Counted from the stretch's first letter, positions 37,041 through 46,389 are shown. The stretch is 64,000 bases of DNA from Favolaschia claudopus (GCA_037176885.1 JAWWNJ010000235.1:153917-217916), one strand, 5' to 3'. Numbers and translations: made by a program. The notes: generated by a model from the letters alone, not told the origin.

Positions 37041-38583
37041 CTAGCTACGGTAACGGAGAATGCATGCATGCATTCCGTGAACCAGAGGCCTGAAAGCACT
37101 GGAATCTAAGCCGCCTTTGGCAGCGTGGGAGCGAATCTAGTCCGCATCAATTTCGATTAGGAAAAGCTCCCTCAAATCACCGGAATCTATGCCGCCACTC
37201 AGAGTATCGTGTCTCAACCCTCTGCCAACAGGAAAACAAAACAGCACACAGTCAAAGGCACCAACTCAAAAGTGCAAAAGGATTCTTATAGACGAGCCCA
37301 AGCCCTTATATTAAATGCAAAAAAAATATAGCCAAGTGCGAGCCCTTATAATTAATGCCAATTAAAATCATTATTATAGTCAACGCTCCAGCACTATAAG
37401 GACAGTGCAGAAAAATATTGTTGGAACCAAATATGTCCCAAATACCTTACAAACCATGGTAGTGTCACCGCGAATGGCCTGACAGGTCTCGTTGACTTGC
37501 TATATGGCCTCGAACGGAAACCGTAGGGCGAAAACCGAAACTCTGATAGCACAGTCAATTCTCTACCGATTGCCTTGGGTATAGGCTCGAATTGAAGCGT
37601 TTGAATAGCACTACAAGGGCTAGTAGTGATCGGTTGAATCGAACGTCACAAAGGTACTCAGGTATTCACGTGTCTTGAATATATTCGGTGATTTACTTGA
37701 ACAGACGAGTACACTGCATCAATTGAATATGTCTCACTCATAGGCCTTCAAAACCAAGCATTATACAGCCCTGGTATCCTGGCAAGGTTTAGGCATATTG
37801 ACTTCAGACAGTACAGACACTGCGTAAACAATACAAGCACCGAACACGCTGATCGAAGCTATACGGCAGACACCAGTGTACTGCATCAATTGAATACGTC
37901 TCACTGATAGGTGTTCAGAAGGAAGCATTACAGGTCCCTGGTGTCCTGGAAAGGTTTAGGGGTATCAACTTCAATGGGTATAGACACTGCGTATACCCAA
38001 ACACGCTGATCGAAGCCATACGGAATCCAGCAAGGCAACACCAGAGCAGCGACGTTAAGGTTGGCGACAACCCAAGAGCATGGACGTTAAGGTTAGCGAC
38101 CCCACTCCCCCGACGGAATTCACCAGAATATAAAATTTTTTCGGCAGCTTCGGAATGAAATCGAAGAGCACACAATCCAGCAAGGCAGTGCACGGGTTAA
38201 CAACGGAATGCAGCCAAACATTGGCGAACTAGCCACTCAAACCTCCCCGCTATCGTAAAGGAAACCAAGGTCAACGGGGTGAATAGAACGATAGGTATTC
38301 AGGGAGCTAGCAACCACTATATAGCCAGAGACCACGGAGCCGCAATACAACACTTCAAACAGTACAGACATTCAGTAAAGCTCGACCATTATTATAAGGC
38401 CAGAACAGGACCCAATAAAGCCAGAGTCTTATAGTGTTCGATTGAGTCAATACCATACAAGACTGTGTTGCACCAGCCAAGTGAACACGGTTGAGCCCAT
38501 GTACCAACCACCAGAGTCAATGCCTTGTAATGGAGCAAAGCCTTGGTGATATAGCTTGGAATGCAGAGCGTGATCCAGAAAGA
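37041..38583 (+). mobile_element. Head element, subfamily E with variant terminus, full length (1,543 bp)
   Basis: Starts CT|AGCTACGGTAACGG in place of AGCTATCTTACC. The palindrome is the same as at 10317 (GAATGCATGCATGCATTC), as is the GGAATCTAAGCCGCC word. It has a type II body, paired GACGTTAAGGTT at about 38045 and 38078, and right end ATCCAGAAAGA. It shows that the outermost 10 bases vary independently of the palindrome. Confidence 0.8.
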
Positions 38584-38957
38584 CTAGCTATCTTACCCGG
38601 GAATTCAGGCCTGAATTCCGTGAAATAGGCCCCAAAACCAGTGGAATCCACACCACCTTTGGCAGTGTGGGAGGGAATCCATGCCACCTTTGTGAAAATA
38701 CCCTCAGAATGGACGGAATCCACACCACCTACTGGAATCCACGCCACCTGCCGAAATCCACCCAAAATCTGAGAGCCAACTCGAAAATGTGAACAGAAAC
38801 TTATAGACGACCCCAAGGCCTTATAAGAATTGCGATTCACTGCCAGAAAAAAATTATAAGCCAGAGCCAAGGCTTATAAGAAATGCAATTGAACAGCCGA
38901 CTCAAGCCATTGGGAAAAATTGGTGGAAACCAAAAGGGTGTCAAATAGCCTGGGAAT
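38584..38957 (+). mobile_element. Head element, subfamily B, truncated and capped by telomere repeats
   Basis: Nearly identical to the start of the element at 29405. It is cut after AGCCTGGGAAT; the uncut copy continues CACTCTAGGG. Telomere repeats follow at once with no head in between. Confidence 0.85.
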
Positions 38958-38987
38958 AGGGTTAGGGTTAGGGTTAGGGTTAGGGTT
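38957..38987 (+). repeat. Interstitial telomere tract, (TTAGGG) about 5 units
   Basis: TAGGG, four TTAGGG and TT in a row, G-rich strand on plus. The G-rich strand runs 5'-3' toward the chromosome end, so the end lay to the right when this formed. It joins a broken B element on the left to the 3' end of a PLE on the right. Confidence 0.95.
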
Positions 38988-39023
38988 GTTTGTTTTTCAA
39001 AACACTCAAGAGAGCTGTGCAAG

Positions 39024-39090
39024 ACAGGACAACAGGGTGATGGAGAAAACCAGCACCACCTGTTTCGCTTATAAGCTCTTCAGGTCCTGC
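39024..39090 (-). ncRNA. Hammerhead ribozyme motif (type I) in PLE sense strand
   Basis: Read on minus from 39090. Helix I strand GCAGGAC (39090-39084) is followed by core CUGAAGA (39083-39077). Helix II is GCUUAUAAGC (39076-39067, G-C closing pair at the core), then GAAA (39066-39063). Helix III is CAGGUGGUG (39062-39054) pairing with CAUCACCCUG (39042-39033, one bulged C). Then UU (39032-39031) and helix I partner GUCCUGU (39030-39024). All core nucleotides of the hammerhead consensus are present. The cleavage triplet would be GUU, a weaker natural choice, with the cut between 39031 and 39030. Helix II is short. PLEs are known to carry hammerheads. Confidence 0.8.
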
Positions 39091-39732
39091 TTACTCATTC
39101 TGATTACCATGCTGACTGAGCATTACTCAGCTGCTCACTAATGCTCACTAATCGTCTTAGTAATTCACTTAGTAAGTGCCTCAGTCAGCGCCAAGCCCTT
39201 AGTAAGGCTCATCTGACTAAACATCTTACATGATGTGAAATGACTAACCTGGGAGTCTAGACCGGGTCTAGACTGCTTACCTTTTCAGGAAAGAGTGTCC
39301 CAGGGACGCTGACATCAGCAGAAGCATGTGATTCGCTTACCTAATGACTGGTTTGGGAACAAACACAGCCTCAGAGTTCACATGACCCTGAACCACAATG
39401 TGCCTTGTGGTTAGAGGTTCGCGGTTAACGGTTAGGGGTTAGCTAAAGCCGAAAGGTGTCAGCATTCAAGACATTCCGATTAAGGAATATCACTCACGGT
39501 TAGGTTTAGGTTAGAGCGTAAGTAGCTCTCTAGCCTTCCTCGGTTTAGTCGTTCGCTAAACCCTCTGTTGAGTAAACAGAAAACGTGGTGAGTCTGTGAA
39601 GCATTATGCGTGGATTTGAAAGGAACTTGCTTTATCCCATATGGGCGTACTAGTCATTAGTACCCCCCCTGCCCGTAGACAGGGTCCGACCGACGGTGTT
39701 TCCACCTGTATGGGAGCTATAGGACTCAGTAG
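39091..39732 (-). other. PLE 3' non-coding region
   Basis: Contains a hairpin with perfect 10-bp arms AGTCTAGACC/GGTCTAGACT around one base (39254-39274), and telomere-like degenerate words on plus (GGTTAG, GGTTAACGGTTAGGGGTTAG at 39409-39442; GGTTAGGTTTAGGTTAG at 39498-39514). The region is the same in the second copy, so it belongs to the element. It may hold template or promoter signals. Confidence 0.6.
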
Positions 39733-42174
39733 TTAGAGCCCAGCATTAAAGATACGAATGAAGGGATCTTCGTCTGAACCCGAGAGACTCATGTCCTCGT
39801 CTATGTCCATAAGATTACGATCCTCATCTAAGACGTCGTTCTCAAGCGTGGTGATCACTGTCTTCTTCCAAAGACTGGTTAAGTCGAAGAGATTCTTAGT
39901 GCGCTTGCGACTAACAATCATCCGACGATCAAGGATTCCGATTTTCCTTACGTCCGGCATGAGGGACTGGCCGTTCTGAGTGTGTACGAGAGTGCAAGAC
40001 GACTCGAACATCGTCTCGAAACTGCCAGTGTCATTGCTGAACTTGGGGTAGCGGACGTTAAACACGCCCGCTTCGGCATTGGTCATCCATTGCCGCCAGA
40101 ACCCTAGAACAGTATCACCTAATTCCTTTGCGGAGAAGTAATTCCATGCCGAGTTGAAAGTGGATTTCAGAACAAGAACCTCTTCGGACTCGTCGTGATG
40201 CGGGCGAACCGCCAGACGTTTATTCCACCGTTCTTTGATGTTGTCTGAAGACCACTTACAAACTAGGTCTTGCGGGTAACCACGCTTAATGTAAAGGGCT
40301 ATAAGGCCTTTCACAGCGTCAATGTAGTGAGAATGAAGACTACAAAGCGTGGCTAACCGAGACATCTCTCCTATAAAAGTCCCCCTCTTCACGTCAAGAG
40401 GGTGATGAGATATCCAAGGAATTCTCTCCTGATGGGAACGCGACTTGCGGTATGGCATGTGTTGCAGCTTTAAATCACCATCGACATAAAGCGTCATGTC
40501 CAGGAACACTTGAAAGTGTGTAGACGCGTTCCATTCAATCGTGCAACTATCGAACTCAACTGCAGACAGGATCTGGAGTGCTTCAGCCTCAGTTGAAGCA
40601 TAGACCAGAGCAAGGCAGTCATCGATATAACGTCCGTAGAATGGTACTAACGGATGTTCGTGGATTTTAACTTTACGCTCATGGTACCAGCCGTATAAAT
40701 TGGCAAGGTCCGGTGAGCTAGCGACACCCATTGCGATGCCTCTCTTTTGTTTGTAAAATTTATCCGCGTATTGCATGACCAGATTCTTGTTAGCCACGTT
40801 CAGACATCTAATGAACATCTCGAGTTCACGCATTTCTGAAGGAGTCTTGGCTTCACCTTTGAAGTAAAACTCTTCGAACATAGCTGTGGCAATATCCAGG
40901 CAGAGTTCGACGTTTATGTTCGGGTAGAAAGCAACTACATCTCCGGTAACAATAAAGTACCTTCGTCGTGGTATTAACTGAATCTGACTCAATTTAATCG
41001 CCAAGTCTTTGGATCCATGAAGGATGGTTGGCGCCGATTGGATAATCGGTTTGAGCTTTTTACTAATGTACTTGGCCGCAGGGTTTTGGATGGCACTGTG
41101 ACACGGCACTATAGGTCGCATCTTAACGGGTTCCTTGTGAATCTTAGGAATCCCGTGGAATACGGGTATCACGTGTTGTGCTCCTGGCGGAGTAATCCGA
41201 TGCCGCAAGAATTTAGACAATTGCGGGCCGCGATTAAGGTGTTCGTCAGCATACGAAGCAATGAATTCCATATCAGTACATTGTTTGTCGCAGATAGCTC
41301 TCATCATTAGATACGCAATCTCTGTATAGTTATTGGTATCCGACAAGAGTTCCAGACATCTGTCTTTGATCCATGTCCGCTCAGACACAGCAATTCCCAG
41401 GTTCTTATCCGTGTTAGTTACCACATAATTGTGACTAACCAAGAACTCTTGGACACGGCGAGGCGAAGGAGCGAGTGACTTGAATACGAGATTCGCATCT
41501 TCAGCAGGTATTTTAGATATCGTGTTGTTAACGAAGATCTTACCCATGCTGAGGCCGAGTTCCAAATATTGCGGAAGTTTAGGTCCCTTAGGTGTGACGT
41601 GGGGGACTTCATAATCCGGATCATAGACATGATTAGGGTTATCGAGCGTAGTGAAGGCGTGGTAAAGACGCCATCGCATGCGATTGGCAAAGTCATTCCA
41701 AGCTTCTCTAATTAGAGAAGTGTTTCTTGGACTATGAAACATATATTTCATACCAACACTGAGCTGATACTCGATGTCCTCAGGCAAATTAACTCCAGGC
41801 GAGCGATGAACATGATATTTAAATTGGGAAGCAAGTACAACATCAACAGGCGTATTCAAAATAATGTAATTAATCGCTGCAGGGTACGGGATTGTAAGCA
41901 ACCAATCCGGGTAAGACGAGGGCTGATCATACCGAAAAGCTATTTCCTGGCCTTGCCTTTGCCCTTCTGAGGATTGCCACCGGCCTTGGCGTTCTTGCCC
42001 TTGGGGTTGGGCTTGGAGCGCTGCTGGGTACGAGGACCCGTGTTGGACGGTTTGGCGGGTTTGGGAGAAGAGGTCTTCTTGCCATCCGGCTTGCCCTAGA
42101 GCAGAAGAAGATGAGTTAGAGGAGGACGAAGCATGAGCCGTAGCACGTACTTTGCCCTTGCCTTTCTTTCCCAA
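39733..42174 (-). CDS. PLE reverse transcriptase (ORF2)
   Basis: About 813 codons; the frame opens at a TTG (42174) after an upstream in-frame TGA, with no ATG near the start. Residues 1-90 are basic, Ser/Gln-rich and low complexity. FHGIPKIHK (about 339-347) and MRPIV (352-356) are the PLE RT fingers. GDVVAFYPNI (411-420) is motif A, KRGIAMGVASSPDLANLYG (477-495) motif B, and YGRYIDDCLAL (513-523) the YIDD catalytic box. A thumb with HHPLDVKRG and RGYPQDLV follows. About 190 residues remain, ending acidic, with no GIY-YIG motif. It would copy PLE RNA onto telomeric 3' ends. It overlaps ORF1 by 79 bases in a different frame, so frameshifting, reinitiation or splicing is needed. Confidence 0.9.
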   Translation of the reverse strand: MGKKGKGKVRATAHASSSSNSSSSALGQAGWQEDLFSQTRQTVQHGSSYPAALQAQPQGQERQGRWQSSEGQRQGQEIAFRYDQPSSYPDWLLTIPYPAAINYIILNTPVDVVLASQFKYHVHRSPGVNLPEDIEYQLSVGMKYMFHSPRNTSLIREAWNDFANRMRWRLYHAFTTLDNPNHVYDPDYEVPHVTPKGPKLPQYLELGLSMGKIFVNNTISKIPAEDANLVFKSLAPSPRRVQEFLVSHNYVVTNTDKNLGIAVSERTWIKDRCLELLSDTNNYTEIAYLMMRAICDKQCTDMEFIASYADEHLNRGPQLSKFLRHRITPPGAQHVIPVFHGIPKIHKEPVKMRPIVPCHSAIQNPAAKYISKKLKPIIQSAPTILHGSKDLAIKLSQIQLIPRRRYFIVTGDVVAFYPNINVELCLDIATAMFEEFYFKGEAKTPSEMRELEMFIRCLNVANKNLVMQYADKFYKQKRGIAMGVASSPDLANLYGWYHERKVKIHEHPLVPFYGRYIDDCLALVYASTEAEALQILSAVEFDSCTIEWNASTHFQVFLDMTLYVDGDLKLQHMPYRKSRSHQERIPWISHHPLDVKRGTFIGEMSRLATLCSLHSHYIDAVKGLIALYIKRGYPQDLVCKWSSDNIKERWNKRLAVRPHHDESEEVLVLKSTFNSAWNYFSAKELGDTVLGFWRQWMTNAEAGVFNVRYPKFSNDTGSFETMFESSCTLVHTQNGQSLMPDVRKIGILDRRMIVSRKRTKNLFDLTSLWKKTVITTLENDVLDEDRNLMDIDEDMSLSGSDEDPFIRIFNAGL

Positions 42175-42992
42175 GGTTTGAACCGATCGGAGACCGCTTT
42201 GTCAACCAGAGACTGGATTGACGGGCCGGGTTGGGTGGCATCGGCCATCTCCACATCAGCAGACTGGTGTAGGACTTTCTTCTTGTGGAACTTGAGTTCC
42301 ACTTTAGCGATTTGTGCCTCTGTGATGGACACAACGCGAAAGCCATAGACGACGCAATCCTCGTAGACATTAAGTCCAACGATTTTGGCAGCGACGTTAT
42401 CGATCCAGCCATCGAACTGAACCTCTCCGGGTTCCCCGCCCTCAATGAACTTAGGAAGCTTAGAGCGTTCCTTGATCGATTGGTAATGGGTGGTGATGAG
42501 GGGGGACAGGGTGTTCAACAGAGCCTGGGGAGAGATGCTTTGTTCCAGTGCAGTGACCTCCGCTGTCTTAGCGTCAATGCCGCTAGACAGGGCCTGGTGC
42601 ATGTAGTCATGATGCAATTTCATCAGGGCCGACGAAGCGTCGATGGCCGCCTGACTGGACCCATAATCCTTGGTGAACTGGATTTGGGGCGCAGAGTTGC
42701 GCACAAAACTGGGGAACGTTCCGGCAGCACGATGCTGCTCCCACTTGAGCAAAGTGGCACGGGTGGACGCTAACTTTTCAGCTGTACGTCCAATTGCCTT
42801 AAGAGGCTCCGTGAGAACGCCTCGATAATCATCAGGGATCATCGAGATCAACTCATCCACAGTGGATGCACCCTGGAGCAGGGTGTGGCGAGCCAGACGA
42901 GCCGAAGCAGCGTCTTCATCAGCCAAGTCGACAAGACCAAAGCTGGCACGAGCAGCATTGGTCGAAGTACGAAGAAGATTGGCAGCGTTCAT
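42096..42992 (-). CDS. PLE ORF1 protein, unknown function
   Basis: 298 codons from an ATG at 42992, only about 36 bp inside the element's 5' border. No named domain is recognised. The sequence is rich in Ala and Leu with heptad-like stretches (residues 60-160), then a more globular part (YEDCVVYGFRVVSITEAQIAKVELKF). A basic C-terminus runs into ORF2's start in another frame. By position it is the element's ORF1, probably an RNA-binding or structural partner of the RT, which is inference. The second PLE copy is cut before this region, so there is no comparison within the window. Confidence 0.75.
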   Translation of the reverse strand: MNAANLLRTSTNAARASFGLVDLADEDAASARLARHTLLQGASTVDELISMIPDDYRGVLTEPLKAIGRTAEKLASTRATLLKWEQHRAAGTFPSFVRNSAPQIQFTKDYGSSQAAIDASSALMKLHHDYMHQALSSGIDAKTAEVTALEQSISPQALLNTLSPLITTHYQSIKERSKLPKFIEGGEPGEVQFDGWIDNVAAKIVGLNVYEDCVVYGFRVVSITEAQIAKVELKFHKKKVLHQSADVEMADATQPGPSIQSLVDKAVSDRFKPWERKARAKYVLRLMLRPPLTHLLLL

Positions 42993-43028
42993 GCTGAGTT
43001 GGGTGGGGAGTGTGGAAGGTGTGGGGAG

Positions 43029-43036
43029 TTAGGGTT
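43029..43036 (+). repeat. Single telomere repeat between two PLE copies
   Basis: TTAGGGTT separates the 5' border of the complete PLE from the 3' border (GTTTGTTTTTC) of the next. The same repeat precedes the first PLE's 3' end, so it marks where the second PLE was primed. Confidence 0.85.
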
Positions 43037-43072
43037 GTTTGTTTTTCAAAACACTCAAGAGAGCTGTGCAAG

Positions 43073-43140
43073 ACAGGACAACAGGGTGATGGAGGAAAAC
43101 CAGCACCACCTGTTTCGCTTATAAGCTCTTCAGGTCCTGC
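43073..43140 (-). ncRNA. Hammerhead ribozyme motif, second PLE copy
   Basis: Same core, helices and cleavage position as at 39024-39090. The only difference is one extra base in the helix III loop. Conservation in both copies supports function. In the tandem, this copy lies just upstream (in element sense) of the complete PLE, where a cut would set that PLE's RNA 5' end. Confidence 0.8.
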
Positions 43141-43782
43141 TTACTCATTCTGATTACCACGCTGGACTGAGCATTACTCAGCTGCTCACTAATGCTCACT
43201 AATCGTCTTAGTAATTCACTTAGTAAGTGCCTCAGTCAGCGCCAAGCCCTTAGTAAGGCTCATCTGACTAAACATCTTACATGATGTGAAATGACTAACC
43301 TGGGAGTCTAGACCGGGTCTAGACTGCTTACCTTTTCAGGAAAGAGTGTCCCAGGGACGCTGACATCAGCAGAAGCATGTGATTCGCTTACCTAATGACT
43401 GGTTTGGGAACAAACACAGCCTCAGAGTTCACATGACCCTGAACCACAATGTGCCTTGTGGTTAGAGGTTCGCGGTTAACGGTTAAGGGTTAGCTAAAGC
43501 CGAAAGGTGTCAGTATTCAAGACATTCCGATTAAGGAATATCACTCACGGTTAGGTTTAGGTTAGAGCGTAAGTAGCTCTCTAGCCTTCCTCGGTTTAGT
43601 CGTTCGCTAAACCCTCTGTTGAGTAAACAGAAATCGTGGTGAGTCTGTGAAGCATTATGCGTGGATTTGAAGGAACTTGCTTTATCCCATATGGGCGTAC
43701 TAGTCATTAGTACCCCCCCTGCCCGTAGACAGGGTCCGACCGACGGTGTTTCCACCTGTATGGGAGCTATAGGACTCAGTAG

Positions 43783-44921
43783 TTAGAGTCCAGCATTAAA
43801 GATACGAATGAAGGGATCTTCGTCTGAACCCGAGAGACTCATGTCCTCGTCTATGTCCATAAGATTACGATCATCATCTAAGACGTCGTTCTCAAGCGTG
43901 GTGATCACTGTCTTCTTCCAAAGACTGGTTAAGTCGAAGAGATTCTTAGTGCGCTTGCGACTAACAATCATCCGACGATCAAGGATTCCGATTTTCCTTA
44001 CGTCCGGCATGAGGGACTGGCCGTTCTGAGTGTGTACGAGAGTGCAAGACGACTCGAACATCGTCTCGAAACTGCCAGTGTCATTGCTGAACTTGGGGTA
44101 GCGGATGTTAAACACACCGGCTTCGGCATTGGTCATCCATTGCCGCCAGAACCCTAGAACAGTATCACCTAATTCCTTTGCGGAGAAGTAATTCCATGCC
44201 GAGTTGAAAGTGGATTTCAGAACAAGAACCTCTTCGGACTCGTCGTGATGCGGGCGAACCGCCAGACGTTTATTCCACCGTTCTTTGATGTTGTCTGAAG
44301 ACCACTTACAAACTAGGTCTTGCGGGTACCCACGCTTAATGTAAAGGGCTATGAGGCCTTTCACAGCGTCAATGTAGTGAGAATGAAGACTACAAAGCGT
44401 GGCTAACCGAGACATCTCTCCTATAAAAGTCCCCCTCTTCACGTCTAGAGGGTGATGAGATATCCAAGGAATTCTCTCCTGATGGGAACGCGACTTGCGG
44501 TATGGCATGTGTTGCAGCTTTAAATCACCATCGACATAAAGCGTCATGTCCAGGAACACTTGAAAGTGTGGAGACGCGTTCCATTCAATTATGCAACTAT
44601 CGAACTCGACTGTAGACAAGATCTGGAGCGCTTCAGCCTCAGTTGAAGCATAGACCAGAGCAAGACAGTCATCGATATAACGTCCGTAGAATGGTACTAA
44701 CGGATGTTCGTGGATTTTAACTTTACGCTCATGGAACCAGCCATATAAATTGGCAAGGTCCGGTGAGCTAGCGACACCCATTGCGATGCCTCTTTTCTGT
44801 TTGTAAAAATTATCCGCGTATTGCATGACCAGATTCTTGTTAGCCACGTTCAGACATCTAATGAACATCTCGAGTTCACGCATTTCTGAAGGAGTCTTGG
44901 CTTCACCTTTGAAGTAAAACT
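43783..44921 (-). pseudogene. PLE reverse transcriptase, N-terminal half missing
   Basis: Retains motif B (KRGIAMGVASSPDLANLYG), the YIDD box, the thumb and the acidic C-terminus of ORF2, nearly identical to the complete copy. Motif A and everything before it are gone, cut by the head element at 44922. An ATG inside (44883) opens a 366-codon frame, but it could not make an active RT. Confidence 0.9.
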
Positions 44922-46346
44922 CTAGCTATCTTCCCCGGGAATTAGGGGCCTAATTCCGTGCCAAGGGGCCTCAAAACAGCGGAATTACGGGCAACAACGA
45001 CAGCGTGGAGGGAATTAGGGGCAACACATGAAAAACGCCTCCAGAATCTAGGGAATTAGGAGCAACAGCTGGAATCAGGAGCAACAGGAATCCTCCCAGA
45101 ATCTTCGCAGTAGAAACAAATGCGCAATAAATATAGTCGAACACAGCACCCTATAAGAAATCAAAAAGGACAACAGAATCTTATAGTCACCAGCCAGGCC
45201 TTATAAGAATTGCGACTCACTGCCAAAAAAAATTATAAGCCAGAGCCAAGGCTTATAAGAAATGCAATTAAAATAGCCGACTCTGAGGCCTTGTAAGAAA
45301 CCAGGAAAAATAGTGGAGACCAAAAGGGTGTCAAATAGCCTGGGAATCAGCCTAGTGTCACCGCAAACCCCCGAACAGGTCTCGTTGACTTGCTATATTG
45401 AGTTGAACCGAAATCGTAAGGCAAAAAGCGAAACTGCAACAGCTCAGTCAGTTGGGCACCGATTGCCTTGGGTATAGGCCCGAATGGAAGCGTTTGACGA
45501 GGACTATAAGATCACGTCATCAGCGATCGAGTCGCAGGTCACCTGACATTTACGACGGGGTCAAACACTGCGTTCGAGGCCATACGGAATGCACAAGGCA
45601 ACCCCAAAGCACAGACGTTAAGGTTTGCGACAACTCCCCAGCACAGACGTTAAGGTTAGTGGTCCCACTCCCCCGACGGAATCCACCAGAATATAAAATT
45701 TTTTCGGCAGCTTCGGAAAGGAAACCGCGGACCAAGCAATCCAGCAAGGCAATGCACGGGTTAGCCACGGAAACTAGCAAGACATTGGCGAACTAGCCAC
45801 TCACAGCTGCCCGCTAGAACGTAAAGGAAGTCGCGGGTGACCGAGTCAATGGAAGCACGTACTCAAGTGTACAAGACAATGGTCAACCATACATCAAGAA
45901 GTAAAATAGCAAGCAATCAACCCAGTCTGACCCTGTCGAACACGTTCGGAGTGCTCTACCCACCAGGCCACCTTGAGTCAGAGCACCAACTGCTTGCCTT
46001 GCAGTTTTGATTTCTACAAAAAGACGCCGCACCAAGCCAACTTGTATCGCCGCAACTACATCCGTCTGAGCAGCTATAAGGAACAGAGATGTCTCCTAGC
46101 AGGCACAGCTACTGGCCTTCAAGGGCTGTGTTTGAGTCTCCAACAATCGACCAATAGGTCTCAGTAGCGACATAGATCCAATTCAGTCAATCCAACCGGA
46201 ATCACCATATCTTCGGCAGGTGTGCACCGATTACCATGGCTGTAGGCTTGAATCAAAGCAATTGAATAGGCCTATAAGGGTGCACTATATGCGGCTAAAG
46301 CGAACACGGTCAAAGGCCTCAAGTAGTGCAAAGACTTGAATATTTT
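44922..46346 (+). mobile_element. Head element, subfamily C, copy 1
   Basis: Starts CT|AGCTATCTTCCCC. The palindrome GGAATTAGGGGCCTAATTCC has a 2-base mismatched centre. GGAATTAGGRGCAAC words (4-5) repeat the palindrome's left arm for 12 bases. It has a type I body with ACGTTAAGGTT at 45615 and 45647, and AATATAAAATTTTTTCGG near 45690. It is cut after TTGAATATTTT, where a micro-head begins. Confidence 0.85.
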
Positions 46347-46389
46347 CTGGCTACGGTAACGGGGAATTCGGCCCCGAATTCCTATTAAT
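46347..46389 (+). mobile_element. Micro-head: 43-bp head element remnant
   Basis: CT|GGCTACGGTAACGG, then the palindrome GGAATTCGGCCCCGAATTCC (9-bp arms) and CTATTAAT, then the next head. Only the outer end and hairpin remain. The terminus resembles the AGCTACGGTAACGG variant at 37041. Confidence 0.7.

Larger units (their letters stand above)
38988..43028 (-). mobile_element. Complete endonuclease-less Penelope-like element (Coprina/Athena type)
   Basis: About 4.04 kb on the minus strand: a 5' leader of only about 36 bp, ORF1 (42992-42096), ORF2 with reverse transcriptase (42174-39733), and a 3' region of about 745 bp ending against telomere repeats. The RT carries no GIY-YIG endonuclease. 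The 3' end abuts CCCTAA in element sense. This matches the established model in which such PLEs prime on the telomeric G-strand 3' end. Confidence 0.9.
43037..44921 (-). mobile_element. Second PLE copy, 5' truncated
   Basis: By eye a close copy of 38988-40873, with scattered single-base changes. It stops in ORF2 after GAAGTAAAAC (plus). The intact copy continues TCTTCGAACATAGC; here a subfamily C head follows from CT. Confidence 0.9.

Noticed and set aside
39733..40330. GIY-YIG endonuclease at the C-terminus of the PLE RT.
   Set aside because: About 190 residues follow the thumb, but no GIY or YIG motif or metal ligand pattern is visible.
8800..45080. CRISPR-like arrays in the repeated head words.
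   Set aside because: Only 3-6 imperfect copies with irregular spacing, in a eukaryotic context and without cas genes.
45517..45523. CTGATGA on minus in C elements as a hammerhead core.
   Set aside because: No GAAA at the required place, no flanking helices, and the sequence is changed in D'.
45452..45796. Small frames of 60-170 codons repeated in each head element, both strands.
   Set aside because: They match no family, differ by frame between subfamilies and are broken by indels; recurrence reflects the DNA repeat.
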